From Maricaulis sp. (GTDB lineage: Bacteria; Pseudomonadota; Alphaproteobacteria; Caulobacterales; Maricaulaceae), in NCBI GenBank assembly GCA_002694345.1, contig NZLV01000048.1, positions 1 to 5,636 of the forward strand: DNA of 5,636 bases, read 5' to 3'. The notes under the pieces were generated by a model. That model saw nothing but the letters and a program-made list of their open reading frames with translations. It searched no databases and was not told the DNA's origin. Shown one piece after another: positions 1 through 5,636 of this stretch. A program made the translations under genes and the position numbers. Positions within the stretch are counted from its first letter, which is position 1. Every line of letters begins with the position of its first letter.

Positions 1-2176
1 CACCGGCATTCAGTGACAGGATGAGATCATCCACCGCGCTCGCACCGGCATTCCAGCGCGCTTGCAGGCCCAGCGCCGCTTGCGTCTGGTTATAGGTGGT
101 CGCGCCCAGCGCCGTGTCGAAATCCTCGGCCTGGAAATTGAGATCCAGCGTGGTCGCACCCAGCGTCAGGTAGGGCGTGAACAGCACACCCGTCGCTGCG
201 CCAAGAACGGGCGAGCCGGATACACCGCCATCTGCCGTCAACAAGGTGACGCTCTGCCGCGCCCGCGCCAGATCGCTCCAATCGCCATTGAGCAGGACTT
301 GCCCGCCAAGGGTCGCCGAACCTGCCACCGTCATCGAGTCGACCAGCAATCCGGTGACGTCGAAGCGCAAAGCGCCGGTATTGACCATGTGACCGGTCAC
401 ATGGAGCCCGTCGGCATCGACAAGCCCACGATTGTCGAGATTGCCGTCCAACATCCCCTGCCCGCCGAGCAGCGAGCCCAGATTGACCGTGTCCTGGGCC
501 AGCAGAGTGTGGCCCGCGAGATCAGTTGTGCCGAGATTGGTGAAAATATCGAAGGACCAGTCGTCCCGCGCCAGGGTCAGCGATCCCGCCAGACCGACGA
601 CGCCCTCTTCAAATCCGGACACGCCGGCTGTTCCGGTCCAGCGGCCTTGCACGATGAATGCGTCATAGCCATCGCCACCCAGGACATCACCCTCGACCTC
701 TCCGCCGTCTGACATCGAGAAAACATCATCGCCGTCACCCAGACTGACCGCGACCCCCGAACCGCCCCGGATCAGGCCGGCATTGACCACGACGTCCGAA
801 CCGGTATCGCCGACAATGCCGCGACCGCCTTCGATGAGGCCGAAATTGGACACCAGCGTGGTCGTCCCCTGGATCCGCAGTCCGATCGAGCTGTCTTCAT
901 CGACATCCGCACCGACATAGCCGGAATAGGTGTTTTCAAACCGGACCGTGCCCAGGCTTCCGCCAAAAGCGCCGTTCTGGTTGCCGTAGATATAACCGGC
1001 ATTGAGGACGCGCAGATCACCATCGGGAAAGACGTAGAGACCCCGATAGCCGCCCTGGATGACGCCCGTTGCGCCATTGAAGAGGGTCAATTCGTGCGGC
1101 GCGAAATTCCAGACGGACAATCCATTGCCGGTTCCGCCATAGATTTCCCCGGCATTGAAGACGAATTCGCCCAGATAATTCTGCAGCTGTGCCCCGTCCC
1201 AGGCGCCGGCAATCACACCGCCCAGTTCATTGGAGAAATTGCCCTGGATATCGGTCATGACGAGGGCGTCATCCGTGACACTCTGGATCGTGCCGGAATT
1301 GACGACGTCGCCAGCGATGCCCCCAATGGCGAGAACGCCGCCATAGCCCCCGATAATGTCGCCGGAATTGTAGAAATTTCCGTCCACACCGGCGAGGAAG
1401 ACCACGCCATAGCTGAAATCGTCGGGGTCGCCGACGATCGATCCATAATTCACGAAATCGCCGCCGAGCGGCGTCGTCGTGCGCAGGAAAACCCCACCTT
1501 CAGCGCCGTAGATCAGGCCATAATTGATCAGATCACCGCCAATACTGGCTCCTGAATCCACGACGAGGCCGAAGCCGACCAGGTATTCCGTGCTGTCCGT
1601 GGTGATGATTCCGGTGGCTTCGTTGATGAAATCACCGCCCACCATTCCCAGGATGTGCACCCCGGTACCCGCTGAATCGATCAGCCCCGAATTGCGGAAA
1701 TCCCCGCTGACATTGCCAGCCAGATAGATGGCGCTGGCAGCCGGATCGAGACTGGTGATGGAGCCGGAATTCACGAATTCACCGGCCGTGACCCCGGCTT
1801 CCAACTCGATGCCGTGCATGGCGTCGCTGGTCAGAATGCCCTCATGGATGAAGGCCTCGAAGTCGATACCGGCGCGGATGAGAATGGCAGACGACCCGAT
1901 CGAGCCATTCGTGTCGGTTGTGCCCCGCACCGTCAGCATGCCGCTATTGTCGATGAAGATCAGGCCACGGGAGTCAAAACCGGCTTCCAGCGTCACATCA
2001 TGCAGGTTGGGAATGTAGAAAATCGCGTAGTCGAGACCGGCCGTACAATTCGCATTGTCTGCGCCCGCCTCGGCATCGGCTTCAAAGGTACAGGTCTGCG
2101 CCTGTACCGCCGCCGAAAGGGCCAACGCGCTCACGCCTCCCACCAGGCCCGTCTTGATTGCCGTCAATGCACGCAT
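1..2176 (-). CDS. Autotransporter (type V secretion) N-terminal and passenger part, cut by the left edge
   Basis: This is a secreted or surface-anchored autotransporter whose 3' end lies outside the window; 725 codons are readable without a stop. Residues 1-26 form a Sec signal peptide with a basic start, a hydrophobic core and a VQA cleavage site before QTC. Residues about 130-475 carry repeated rungs of the form GDFxNSGxIxG, the signature of a right-handed beta-helix passenger. Residues 479-509 are rich in Gly and Asp (GDGDDVF, GGDGYDAF). Residues about 570-680 contain a LGGQGMLDGNL-type segment and a LLTADGGVSG-type segment, as found at the end of passengers just before the barrel. C29 and C44 are the only cysteines I see, and could form a disulfide. 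The ATG at 2176-2174 is preceded by GGGGA with a 5-base spacer. The passenger's target or function (adhesion, enzyme activity, other) cannot be read from the sequence. The barrel domain is inferred, not seen. Confidence 0.9.
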   Translation of the reverse strand, partial: MRALTAIKTGLVGGVSALALSAAVQAQTCTFEADAEAGADNANCTAGLDYAIFYIPNLHDVTLEAGFDSRGLIFIDNSGMLTVRGTTDTNGSIGSSAILIRAGIDFEAFIHEGILTSDAMHGIELEAGVTAGEFVNSGSITSLDPAASAIYLAGNVSGDFRNSGLIDSAGTGVHILGMVGGDFINEATGIITTDSTEYLVGFGLVVDSGASIGGDLINYGLIYGAEGGVFLRTTTPLGGDFVNYGSIVGDPDDFSYGVVFLAGVDGNFYNSGDIIGGYGGVLAIGGIAGDVVNSGTIQSVTDDALVMTDIQGNFSNELGGVIAGAWDGAQLQNYLGEFVFNAGEIYGGTGNGLSVWNFAPHELTLFNGATGVIQGGYRGLYVFPDGDLRVLNAGYIYGNQNGAFGGSLGTVRFENTYSGYVGADVDEDSSIGLRIQGTTTLVSNFGLIEGGRGIVGDTGSDVVVNAGLIRGGSGVAVSLGDGDDVFSMSDGGEVEGDVLGGDGYDAFIVQGRWTGTAGVSGFEEGVVGLAGSLTLARDDWSFDIFTNLGTTDLAGHTLLAQDTVNLGSLLGGQGMLDGNLDNRGLVDADGLHVTGHMVNTGALRFDVTGLLVDSMTVAGSATLGGQVLLNGDWSDLARARQSVTLLTADGGVSGSPVLGAATGVLFTPYLTLGATTLDLNFQAEDFDTALGATTYNQTQAALGLQARWNAGASAVDDLILSLNAG
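752..1789 (-). repeat. Beta-helix rung repeats inside the autotransporter passenger
   Basis: About 13 degenerate protein repeats of roughly 22-35 residues cover residues 130-475 of the passenger. The core is G-[DNE]-[FLV]-x-N-x-G-x-I-x-[GS]; examples are GEFVNSGSI, GDFRNSGLI, GDLINYGLI, GDFVNYGSI, GNFYNSGDI and GDVVNSGTI. The later copies (VFNAGEIYGG, VLNAGYIYGN, VSNFGLIEGG, VVNAGLIRGG) drift from the first group. At DNA level the copies have diverged, so this is an old protein repeat and not a recent tandem duplication. Confidence 0.8.
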
Positions 2177-2181
2177 GTCCG

Positions 2182-2186
2182 TCCCC
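2182..2186 (-). promoter_or_regulatory. Ribosome binding site of the autotransporter
   Basis: GGGGA on the minus strand, five bases ahead of the ATG at 2176. It is a modest Shine-Dalgarno match. Together with the signal peptide that begins right at this ATG, it fixes the start. Confidence 0.5.
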
Positions 2187-2200
2187 ACACCCAGAAAACA

Positions 2201-2227
2201 CGCCTGCCTTGTCACACAAGAGAGGCG
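2201..2227. promoter_or_regulatory. Imperfect 27-base inverted repeat, candidate operator or 5'-UTR hairpin
   Basis: Arms CGCCT-gc-CTTGT and ACAAG-ag-AGGCG flank the central CAC; 10 of 12 arm positions are complementary. The repeat lies 25-51 bases ahead of the autotransporter start, in the region it shares with the divergent regulator gene. It could be a binding site for a dimeric regulator, or a hairpin in the autotransporter leader RNA. No clear -35/-10 pair could be assigned near it. Confidence 0.45.
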
Positions 2228-2236
2228 AGAGAGAAA

Positions 2237-2257
2237 GCGCAAACTCGCCTTTTGCGC
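2237..2257. promoter_or_regulatory. Perfect inverted repeat GCGCAAA-N7-TTTGCGC, candidate operator
   Basis: Two perfect 7-base arms are separated by 7 bases (ctcgcct), so arm centres lie 14 bases apart. This geometry suits a dimeric DNA-binding protein better than a terminator, and no T-run follows on either strand. It lies between the divergent autotransporter and regulator genes, ten bases from the 27-base inverted repeat. Which gene it controls, and which protein binds, cannot be told from the window. Confidence 0.45.
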
Positions 2258-2383
2258 GTATCCACTGATGAACGGTTGCAAGCCTGCATCACCCTGCCGT
2301 GCCTGACGTTTCGGCACCCCGATGATCCGGACTGCCCATCCCGATTCCGCTCGCCGGGAATTCTGTGTCATCCTGCAACCGGG

Positions 2384-2390
2384 AAGAGGA
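2384..2390 (+). promoter_or_regulatory. Ribosome binding site that fixes the regulator start
   Basis: AAGAGGA lies five bases ahead of the ATG at 2396. The reading frame stays open far upstream, into the antisense of the autotransporter, so this site is the main reason to start the regulator at 2396. The protein similarity to AcoR-type N-termini also begins shortly after this ATG. Confidence 0.65.
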
Positions 2391-2395
2391 AGCCG

Positions 2396-3358
2396 ATGCC
2401 ACGTCGCGATCACAAAGACACGGTGCACCAGACGGTCGAGTCCGCCACGGCGGCGGCGTCCTCGCTGGTAGCGGCATCCTGGACCCGGTCCATCCGTTAC
2501 CACGGGCTCGACCCGTCCATGCGGCAGGCAGCTGAACGGGTCGAGGCACAGCACCTGGCCGAGGCCCGCCAGGCGGCCGAACAACTCCTTCTTGTCGCCC
2601 GGCCCACCCTGCAGCGCCTGTTGCGCATGGTGGGCGATGATGGCTGCTGCGTCCTGCTGACCAATGCCGAAGGCGTCATCCTGGAGCGCCATGGCAGTGC
2701 AAGCCTGGCTGGCGATTTCGATCAATGGGGCCTCGGGGAAGGCGCGATCTGGAGCGAGGCCGCCGAAGGCACGAACGGGATCGGGACCTGTCTGGTCGAA
2801 AAACGCCCTGTCACCATCCACCGCGATCAGCACTTCTATGCCCGCAATACCGGGCTGGCCTGCATGGACGCGCCGATCTTCGACCATCGCGGCCGCCTCG
2901 CCGCCGCGCTCGACCTGTCCTCCTGCCGCCGCGATCAGAATGAGGCCATGTCCAACCTTCTGGGCGGCGTGATCACCGATGCGGCCCGCCGGATCGAGGC
3001 GGATCATTTCCAGGCCGCCTTCCGCGATCATCGCATCATTGTCGCCCAGACCGACCCGCAGGGCGCGCCCGTCCTGCTGGCCGTGGACCGGGACGATCTG
3101 GTGATCGGGGCCACGCGCGCCGCCCGCCAGGTCTTCGGACTGGATGATGCCGCCCTCGCCTCGCCGCGCCCGGCCAGTGATATCTTGCAGACTGCCGCTG
3201 GCACCCAGGGGCTGGACGACGCCCTGGCCGGAGAGATTCGCCGCGCCCTCGCCCGCGCCAAGGGCAATGCCAGTGCCGCAGCCCGCGCCCTGGGCATTGG
3301 CCGCGCCACCCTTTATCGCCGCATGAAACAGTTCGGGATCGCCCCTTCCGGGGACTGA
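2396..3358 (+). CDS. AcoR-like transcriptional regulator, GAF + PAS-like + Fis-type HTH, no AAA+ domain
   Basis: A cytoplasmic regulator of 320 residues that probably controls the aldehyde dehydrogenase gene downstream. Residues 28-42 hold the SWTRSIRYHGLDP motif typical of AcoR-family N-termini. Residues about 60-200 form a GAF domain with the family block GAIWSEAAEGTNGIGT (117-131), then RPVTIHRDQHF and the APIFDHRGRLAAALDLSS strand-loop-strand region. Residues about 225-250 (LLAVDRDDLVIGATRAARQVFGL) resemble the PAS-like linker of AcoR. Residues about 278-316 form a Fis-type (HTH_8) domain with GNASAAARALGIGRATLYRRMKQFGI. Full-length AcoR proteins are about twice as long. Here the central AAA+ module is missing: no Walker A, no GAFTGA, no Walker B. 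There is no frameshift scar, since the PAS-like part runs directly into the HTH, so this is a compact protein and not a broken gene. A sigma-54-independent mode of action is inferred. The GAF ligand is unknown; an aldehyde, alcohol or acetoin-like compound is plausible from context. Confidence 0.9.
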   Translation: MPRRDHKDTVHQTVESATAAASSLVAASWTRSIRYHGLDPSMRQAAERVEAQHLAEARQAAEQLLLVARPTLQRLLRMVGDDGCCVLLTNAEGVILERHGSASLAGDFDQWGLGEGAIWSEAAEGTNGIGTCLVEKRPVTIHRDQHFYARNTGLACMDAPIFDHRGRLAAALDLSSCRRDQNEAMSNLLGGVITDAARRIEADHFQAAFRDHRIIVAQTDPQGAPVLLAVDRDDLVIGATRAARQVFGLDDAALASPRPASDILQTAAGTQGLDDALAGEIRRALARAKGNASAAARALGIGRATLYRRMKQFGIAPSGD

Positions 3359-3379
3359 GTTTCGCGAATTGTCCGGCTG

Positions 3380-3401
3380 CCTGTCTCATTCCTGAGACAG
3401 G
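3380..3401. promoter_or_regulatory. Perfect palindrome CCTGTCTCA-N4-TGAGACAGG, candidate operator of the aldehyde dehydrogenase
   Basis: Two perfect 9-base arms flank the spacer TTCC. The site begins 21 bases after the regulator stop codon and ends 99 bases before the dehydrogenase ATG. The dyad shape and distance fit a site for a Fis-type HTH dimer, so the regulator encoded just upstream is the best candidate to bind it. A terminator for the regulator is the alternative, but the following bases (gttctgtgacc) have no T-run. No -24/-12 sigma-54 promoter (TGGCAC-N5-TTGC) is visible between this site and the gene. Confidence 0.6.
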
Positions 3402-3489
3402 TTCTGTGACCGCGCGCAGACCCCCGCTGCCCGACGCCCGACATCCTGCCTAGCCTGCCGGTCAGATGCCCACCAAGGGCACACTCACT

Positions 3490-3495
3490 GGGAGG
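3490..3495 (+). promoter_or_regulatory. Ribosome binding site of the aldehyde dehydrogenase
   Basis: GGGAGG lies five bases ahead of the ATG at 3501. It is a near-consensus Shine-Dalgarno site and favours this start over the internal Met at residue 11. Confidence 0.75.
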
Positions 3496-3500
3496 TTTCC

Positions 3501-5021
3501 ATGAATGTACTGACTGATCCGAATTCCACGATGAAAGCGCCGTTCAAGCCGCGCTATGACAATTTCATCGGCGGCGAATGGCGCGCTCCGGCGGCCGGAC
3601 GCTATTTCACCAACACGTCGCCGATCCATGGCGGCCCGGTGGGCGAGATTGCCCGGTCCGACGCCCAGGACATCGAAGCCGCGCTGGACGCGGCCCATGG
3701 TGCCAAGGACGCCTGGGCCCACACCTCCGTCGCCGAACGCGCGGCCTGCCTGATGGCCATCGCCGACCGGATGGAATGCAATCTGGAAGCCCTCGCCCTG
3801 GCCGAGACCTGGGATAATGGCAAGCCGATCCGCGAGACCATGGCCGCCGACCTGCCGCTGGCCATCGACCATTTCCGCTATTTCGCCAGCTGTATCCGGT
3901 CACAGGAAGGCTCGCTGGCCGAGCTCGATGCGGACACGGTGGCCTACCATTTCCACGAACCGCTGGGTGTGGTCGGCCAGATCATCCCCTGGAATTTCCC
4001 GCTCCTGATGGCCGCCTGGAAACTCGCCCCGGCGCTGGCCGCCGGCAATTGCGTCGTGCTCAAGCCCGCCGAGCAGACCCCGGCCAGCATCCTGGTCTGG
4101 ATCGACCTGGTCGGCGACCTCCTGCCGCCGGGCGTGCTCAACATTGTCAGCGGGTTCGGTCTGGAAGCCGGCAAGCCGCTGGCCTCGTCCAACCGGATCG
4201 CCAAGATCGCCTTCACCGGCGAGACGACGACCGGCCGGCTGATCATGCAATACGCCTCGGAAAACCTGATCCCGGTGACGCTGGAACTGGGCGGCAAATC
4301 GCCGAACATCTTCTTCAAGGATGTCGCCGACGCCGATGACGACTATTTCGACAAGGCGCTGGAAGGCTTTGCCATGTTCGCCCTGAACCAGGGCGAGGTC
4401 TGCACCTGTCCCTCGCGCGCCCTGATCCATGAGGACATCTATGACCGCTTCATGGAACGTGCCCTCAAGCGCGTCGCGCAGATCAAGCAGGGCAGCCCGC
4501 TCGATCCGCAGACCATGATCGGTGCCCAGGCCTCGTCGGAGCAGAAGGAGAAAATCCTCTCCTATTTCGATATCGGCCGGCAGGAAGGCGCGGAGATCCT
4601 CATCGGCGGCAAGGCGGCCAGTCTGCCCGGCGAGCTGGCGAACGGCTTCTATGTCGAGCCGACCGTGCTGAAGGGCCACAACAAGATGCGCGTCTTCCAG
4701 GAAGAGATCTTCGGCCCGGTGGTTTCCGTGACGACCTTCAAGGATGAAGAGGAAGCGCTGGCGATTGCCAATGACACGCTCTACGGCCTCGGCGCCGGCG
4801 TGTGGAGCCGCAATGCCAATACCTGCTACCGCTTCGGCCGCGGCATCCAGGCCGGCCGGGTCTGGACCAATTGCTATCACGCCTATCCGGCCCATGCGGC
4901 CTTTGGCGGCTACAAGCAATCCGGTGTCGGTCGCGAGACCCACAAGATGATGCTGGATCACTATCAGCAGACCAAGAACATGCTGGTCAGCTACAGCCCG
5001 AAAAAGCTCGGCTTCTTCTAA
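3501..5021 (+). CDS. NAD-dependent aldehyde dehydrogenase, AcoD/ExaC/AldB (acetaldehyde dehydrogenase) type
   Basis: A cytoplasmic enzyme that oxidises an aldehyde, most likely acetaldehyde, to the acid with NAD(P)+. The 506-residue length matches the family. Visible landmarks are PWNFP with N165, LKPAE with K188 for cofactor binding, FTGETTTG (238-245) of the Rossmann fold, LELGG with the general base E262, NQGEVCTCPSR with catalytic C301, EEIFGPV with E402, and FGGYKQSGVGRE near the C-terminus. The CTC motif after GEV and the SYSPKKLGFF ending are typical of the AcoD/ExaC/AldB subgroup, which serves ethanol, acetoin or general aldehyde metabolism. All catalytic residues are intact. The gene follows the GAF-Fis regulator by 142 bases, with a palindrome between them, and precedes the DUF779 gene by 74 bases. 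This setting fits an aldehyde-induced operon. No alcohol dehydrogenase is present in the window, so the source of the aldehyde is not known, and the exact substrate is an inference from the subgroup. Confidence 0.95.
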   Translation: MNVLTDPNSTMKAPFKPRYDNFIGGEWRAPAAGRYFTNTSPIHGGPVGEIARSDAQDIEAALDAAHGAKDAWAHTSVAERAACLMAIADRMECNLEALALAETWDNGKPIRETMAADLPLAIDHFRYFASCIRSQEGSLAELDADTVAYHFHEPLGVVGQIIPWNFPLLMAAWKLAPALAAGNCVVLKPAEQTPASILVWIDLVGDLLPPGVLNIVSGFGLEAGKPLASSNRIAKIAFTGETTTGRLIMQYASENLIPVTLELGGKSPNIFFKDVADADDDYFDKALEGFAMFALNQGEVCTCPSRALIHEDIYDRFMERALKRVAQIKQGSPLDPQTMIGAQASSEQKEKILSYFDIGRQEGAEILIGGKAASLPGELANGFYVEPTVLKGHNKMRVFQEEIFGPVVSVTTFKDEEEALAIANDTLYGLGAGVWSRNANTCYRFGRGIQAGRVWTNCYHAYPAHAAFGGYKQSGVGRETHKMMLDHYQQTKNMLVSYSPKKLGFF

Positions 5022-5031
5022 GGTCCTCCCC

Positions 5032-5069
5032 GGGGAGCGGGCCGACCCTGCCTTGCAGGCCTGCTCCCC
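5032..5069 (+). other. Strong RNA hairpin between the dehydrogenase and DUF779 genes
   Basis: GGGGAGCGGGCC pairs with GGCCTGCTCCCC over 12 positions with one G-T wobble, leaving a 14-base loop; CCTGC and GCAGG inside the loop region can pair as an alternative. The bases that follow (atccctttcacc) contain only a short pyrimidine run, so this is at best a leaky terminator. It may instead block RNA decay and so lower expression of the DUF779 gene relative to the dehydrogenase. The 12-base palindrome CTCCCCGGGGAG at 5026-5037 overlaps the left arm. Confidence 0.5.
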
Positions 5070-5095
5070 ATCCCTTTCACCGCCCCCGAACCCCG

Positions 5096-5455
5096 ATGAC
5101 ACAGACACCCCAACCCGACCTGCGCCGGGTCATGGCGACCGAGGCCGCGGAAGACCTGTTGGCCGAAATCCGGCGCGATGTCCCCGACATCCTGATCCAC
5201 CAGTCCGGCGGCTGCTGCGACGGCTCTTCGCCCATGTGCTACCCGGCCGCCGACTTCCGCATCGGCGAGCGCGACGTCCTGTTGGGCTATATAGGCCCGG
5301 TGCCGGTCTATATCGGCGGCCAGCAATACGAAGCCTGGAAACACACCCAGCTCATCCTGGACGTGGTTCCCGGCCGCGGCGGCATGTTCTCACTCGACAA
5401 TGGCCGCGAGCGCCGCTTCCTGGTCCGCTCGCGTATGTTGCCCGGCACTTCCTAG
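5096..5455 (+). CDS. DUF779 family protein, companion of the aldehyde dehydrogenase
   Basis: A small soluble protein of 119 residues with no signal peptide or membrane segment. It belongs to the DUF779 family, recognised by the block HQSGGCCDGSSPMCYP (35-50), followed by DVLLGYIGPVPVYIGGQQYEAWKHTQLILDVVPGRGGMFSL. C40, C41 and C48 and the nearby His are conserved in the family and look like a metal-binding or redox site, but this is an inference and the biochemical role is not established. Family members often sit next to AcoD/ExaC-type aldehyde dehydrogenases, as here, so a role in maturation, protection or assistance of that enzyme is plausible. No good ribosome binding site precedes the ATG at 5096. 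The Met at residue 13 (5132) is an alternative start, but 5096 gives the usual family length. Translation may depend on the upstream gene. The stop codon overlaps that of the convergent autotransporter. Confidence 0.9.
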   Translation: MTQTPQPDLRRVMATEAAEDLLAEIRRDVPDILIHQSGGCCDGSSPMCYPAADFRIGERDVLLGYIGPVPVYIGGQQYEAWKHTQLILDVVPGRGGMFSLDNGRERRFLVRSRMLPGTS

Positions 5456-5636
5456 AAGCGCCATCCCACCCGTGCTGTCGCCTGCTGGCTGGTTTCAGAA
5501 CCCAGCTGGAAGGCATCCAGGGCCAGACGGATCGTCAGCTGACCCTCGAGGCTCTCCAAACCCACAAAACCGCCGGCGTGCATGCCCAGATCATCCACAC
5601 CGGTCGCCGGGCCGCGTACGTCGAAACTGTGCGTGG
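5452..5636 (-). CDS. C-terminal end of a second autotransporter beta-barrel, cut by the right edge
   Basis: The last 60 codons of a minus-strand gene whose start lies beyond the window. The readable residues begin THSFDVRGPATGVDDLG and end SQQATARVGWRF followed by TAG. The pattern is alternating polar and hydrophobic strands, a long loop with GVDD, a turn at LGSETSQQ and a final strand ending in Trp-Arg-Phe. This is the ending of autotransporter beta-barrel domains, whose last Phe is recognised by the BAM complex for insertion in the outer membrane. The passenger type cannot be seen. Another barrel protein remains possible, but the F-V-x-G to GWRF layout fits autotransporters best. It is a different gene from the one at the left edge, since that one runs leftward from its own signal peptide. 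Confidence 0.75.
   Translation of the reverse strand, partial: THSFDVRGPATGVDDLGMHAGGFVGLESLEGQLTIRLALDAFQLGSETSQQATARVGWRF

Noticed and set aside
62..712. Plus-strand open frame of 216 codons
   Set aside because: It is antisense to the autotransporter passenger, which has a signal peptide and regular repeats. The plus-strand product is rich in Arg, Gln and His without any recognisable domain.
1094..1555. Plus-strand open frame of 153 codons
   Set aside because: It is the antisense image of the repeat rungs; its Ile/Ala/Asp-rich periodicity mirrors the repeats on the minus strand.
1814..2395. N-terminal extension of the regulator frame to 1814
   Set aside because: The frame is open by chance across the start of the autotransporter and the intergenic region. 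The strong ribosome binding site and the AcoR-like similarity both place the start at 2396.
3361..3368. Short palindrome TTCGCGAA after the regulator stop codon
   Set aside because: Eight bases without extension in the flanks is expected by chance, and the neighbouring 22-base palindrome is far stronger.
3402..3500. Sigma-54 promoter ahead of the dehydrogenase
   Set aside because: GGGCAC occurs at 3475-3482, but no TTGC or GC follows at the required spacing.
4802..5095. N-terminal extension of the DUF779 frame into the dehydrogenase gene
   Set aside because: The extra 98 codons overlap the dehydrogenase in another frame and have no family similarity; DUF779 proteins are usually about 120 residues.
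3900..5108. Minus-strand open frame of 402 codons
   Set aside because: It is antisense to the aldehyde dehydrogenase, whose catalytic motifs are complete. Long antisense frames are common opposite GC-rich genes.

Overview
The window looks like a GC-rich alphaproteobacterial chromosome. I base this on the codon choice, the truncated AcoR-like regulator and the autotransporter style, and I lean towards a marine Maricaulis/Hyphomonadaceae-like organism. That lineage guess is an inference from overall feel, not from a marker gene. The window holds five genes, two of them cut by the edges, and almost no unused DNA.

Layout. Positions 1-2176 (minus strand) encode the first 725 residues of a large type V secreted autotransporter. 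It has a signal peptide, a long passenger of about a dozen GxFxNxGxIxG-type beta-helix rungs, an acidic Gly/Asp-rich stretch, and the junction region that normally precedes the beta-barrel. The barrel itself lies off the left edge. Positions 2177-2395 are a divergent intergenic region with two clear inverted repeats. Positions 2396-3358 (plus) encode a 320-residue AcoR-like regulator with a GAF domain, a PAS-like segment and a Fis-type helix-turn-helix, but no AAA+ sigma-54 activation domain. A 142-base gap follows, carrying a perfect 9+4+9 palindrome that is a good operator candidate. Positions 3501-5021 (plus) encode a 506-residue NAD-dependent aldehyde dehydrogenase of the AcoD/ExaC/AldB acetaldehyde dehydrogenase type. 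After a 74-base gap with a strong hairpin, 5096-5455 (plus) encodes a DUF779 protein, a frequent companion of this dehydrogenase type. Positions 5452-5636 (minus) hold the last 60 codons of a second autotransporter beta-barrel ending in Phe. Its stop codon shares the tetranucleotide CTAG with the stop codon of the DUF779 gene.

How the genes work together. Regulator, dehydrogenase and DUF779 read as one aldehyde-oxidation cassette: the GAF domain probably senses a small metabolite, the HTH probably binds the palindrome ahead of the dehydrogenase, and the DUF779 protein probably assists the enzyme in an unknown way. The cassette sits between two minus-strand autotransporter genes, which suggests it lies inside a tandem autotransporter locus. 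The least familiar elements are the stripped-down GAF-Fis regulator with its palindrome, the pair of inverted repeats in the divergent promoter region, and the DUF779 partner.
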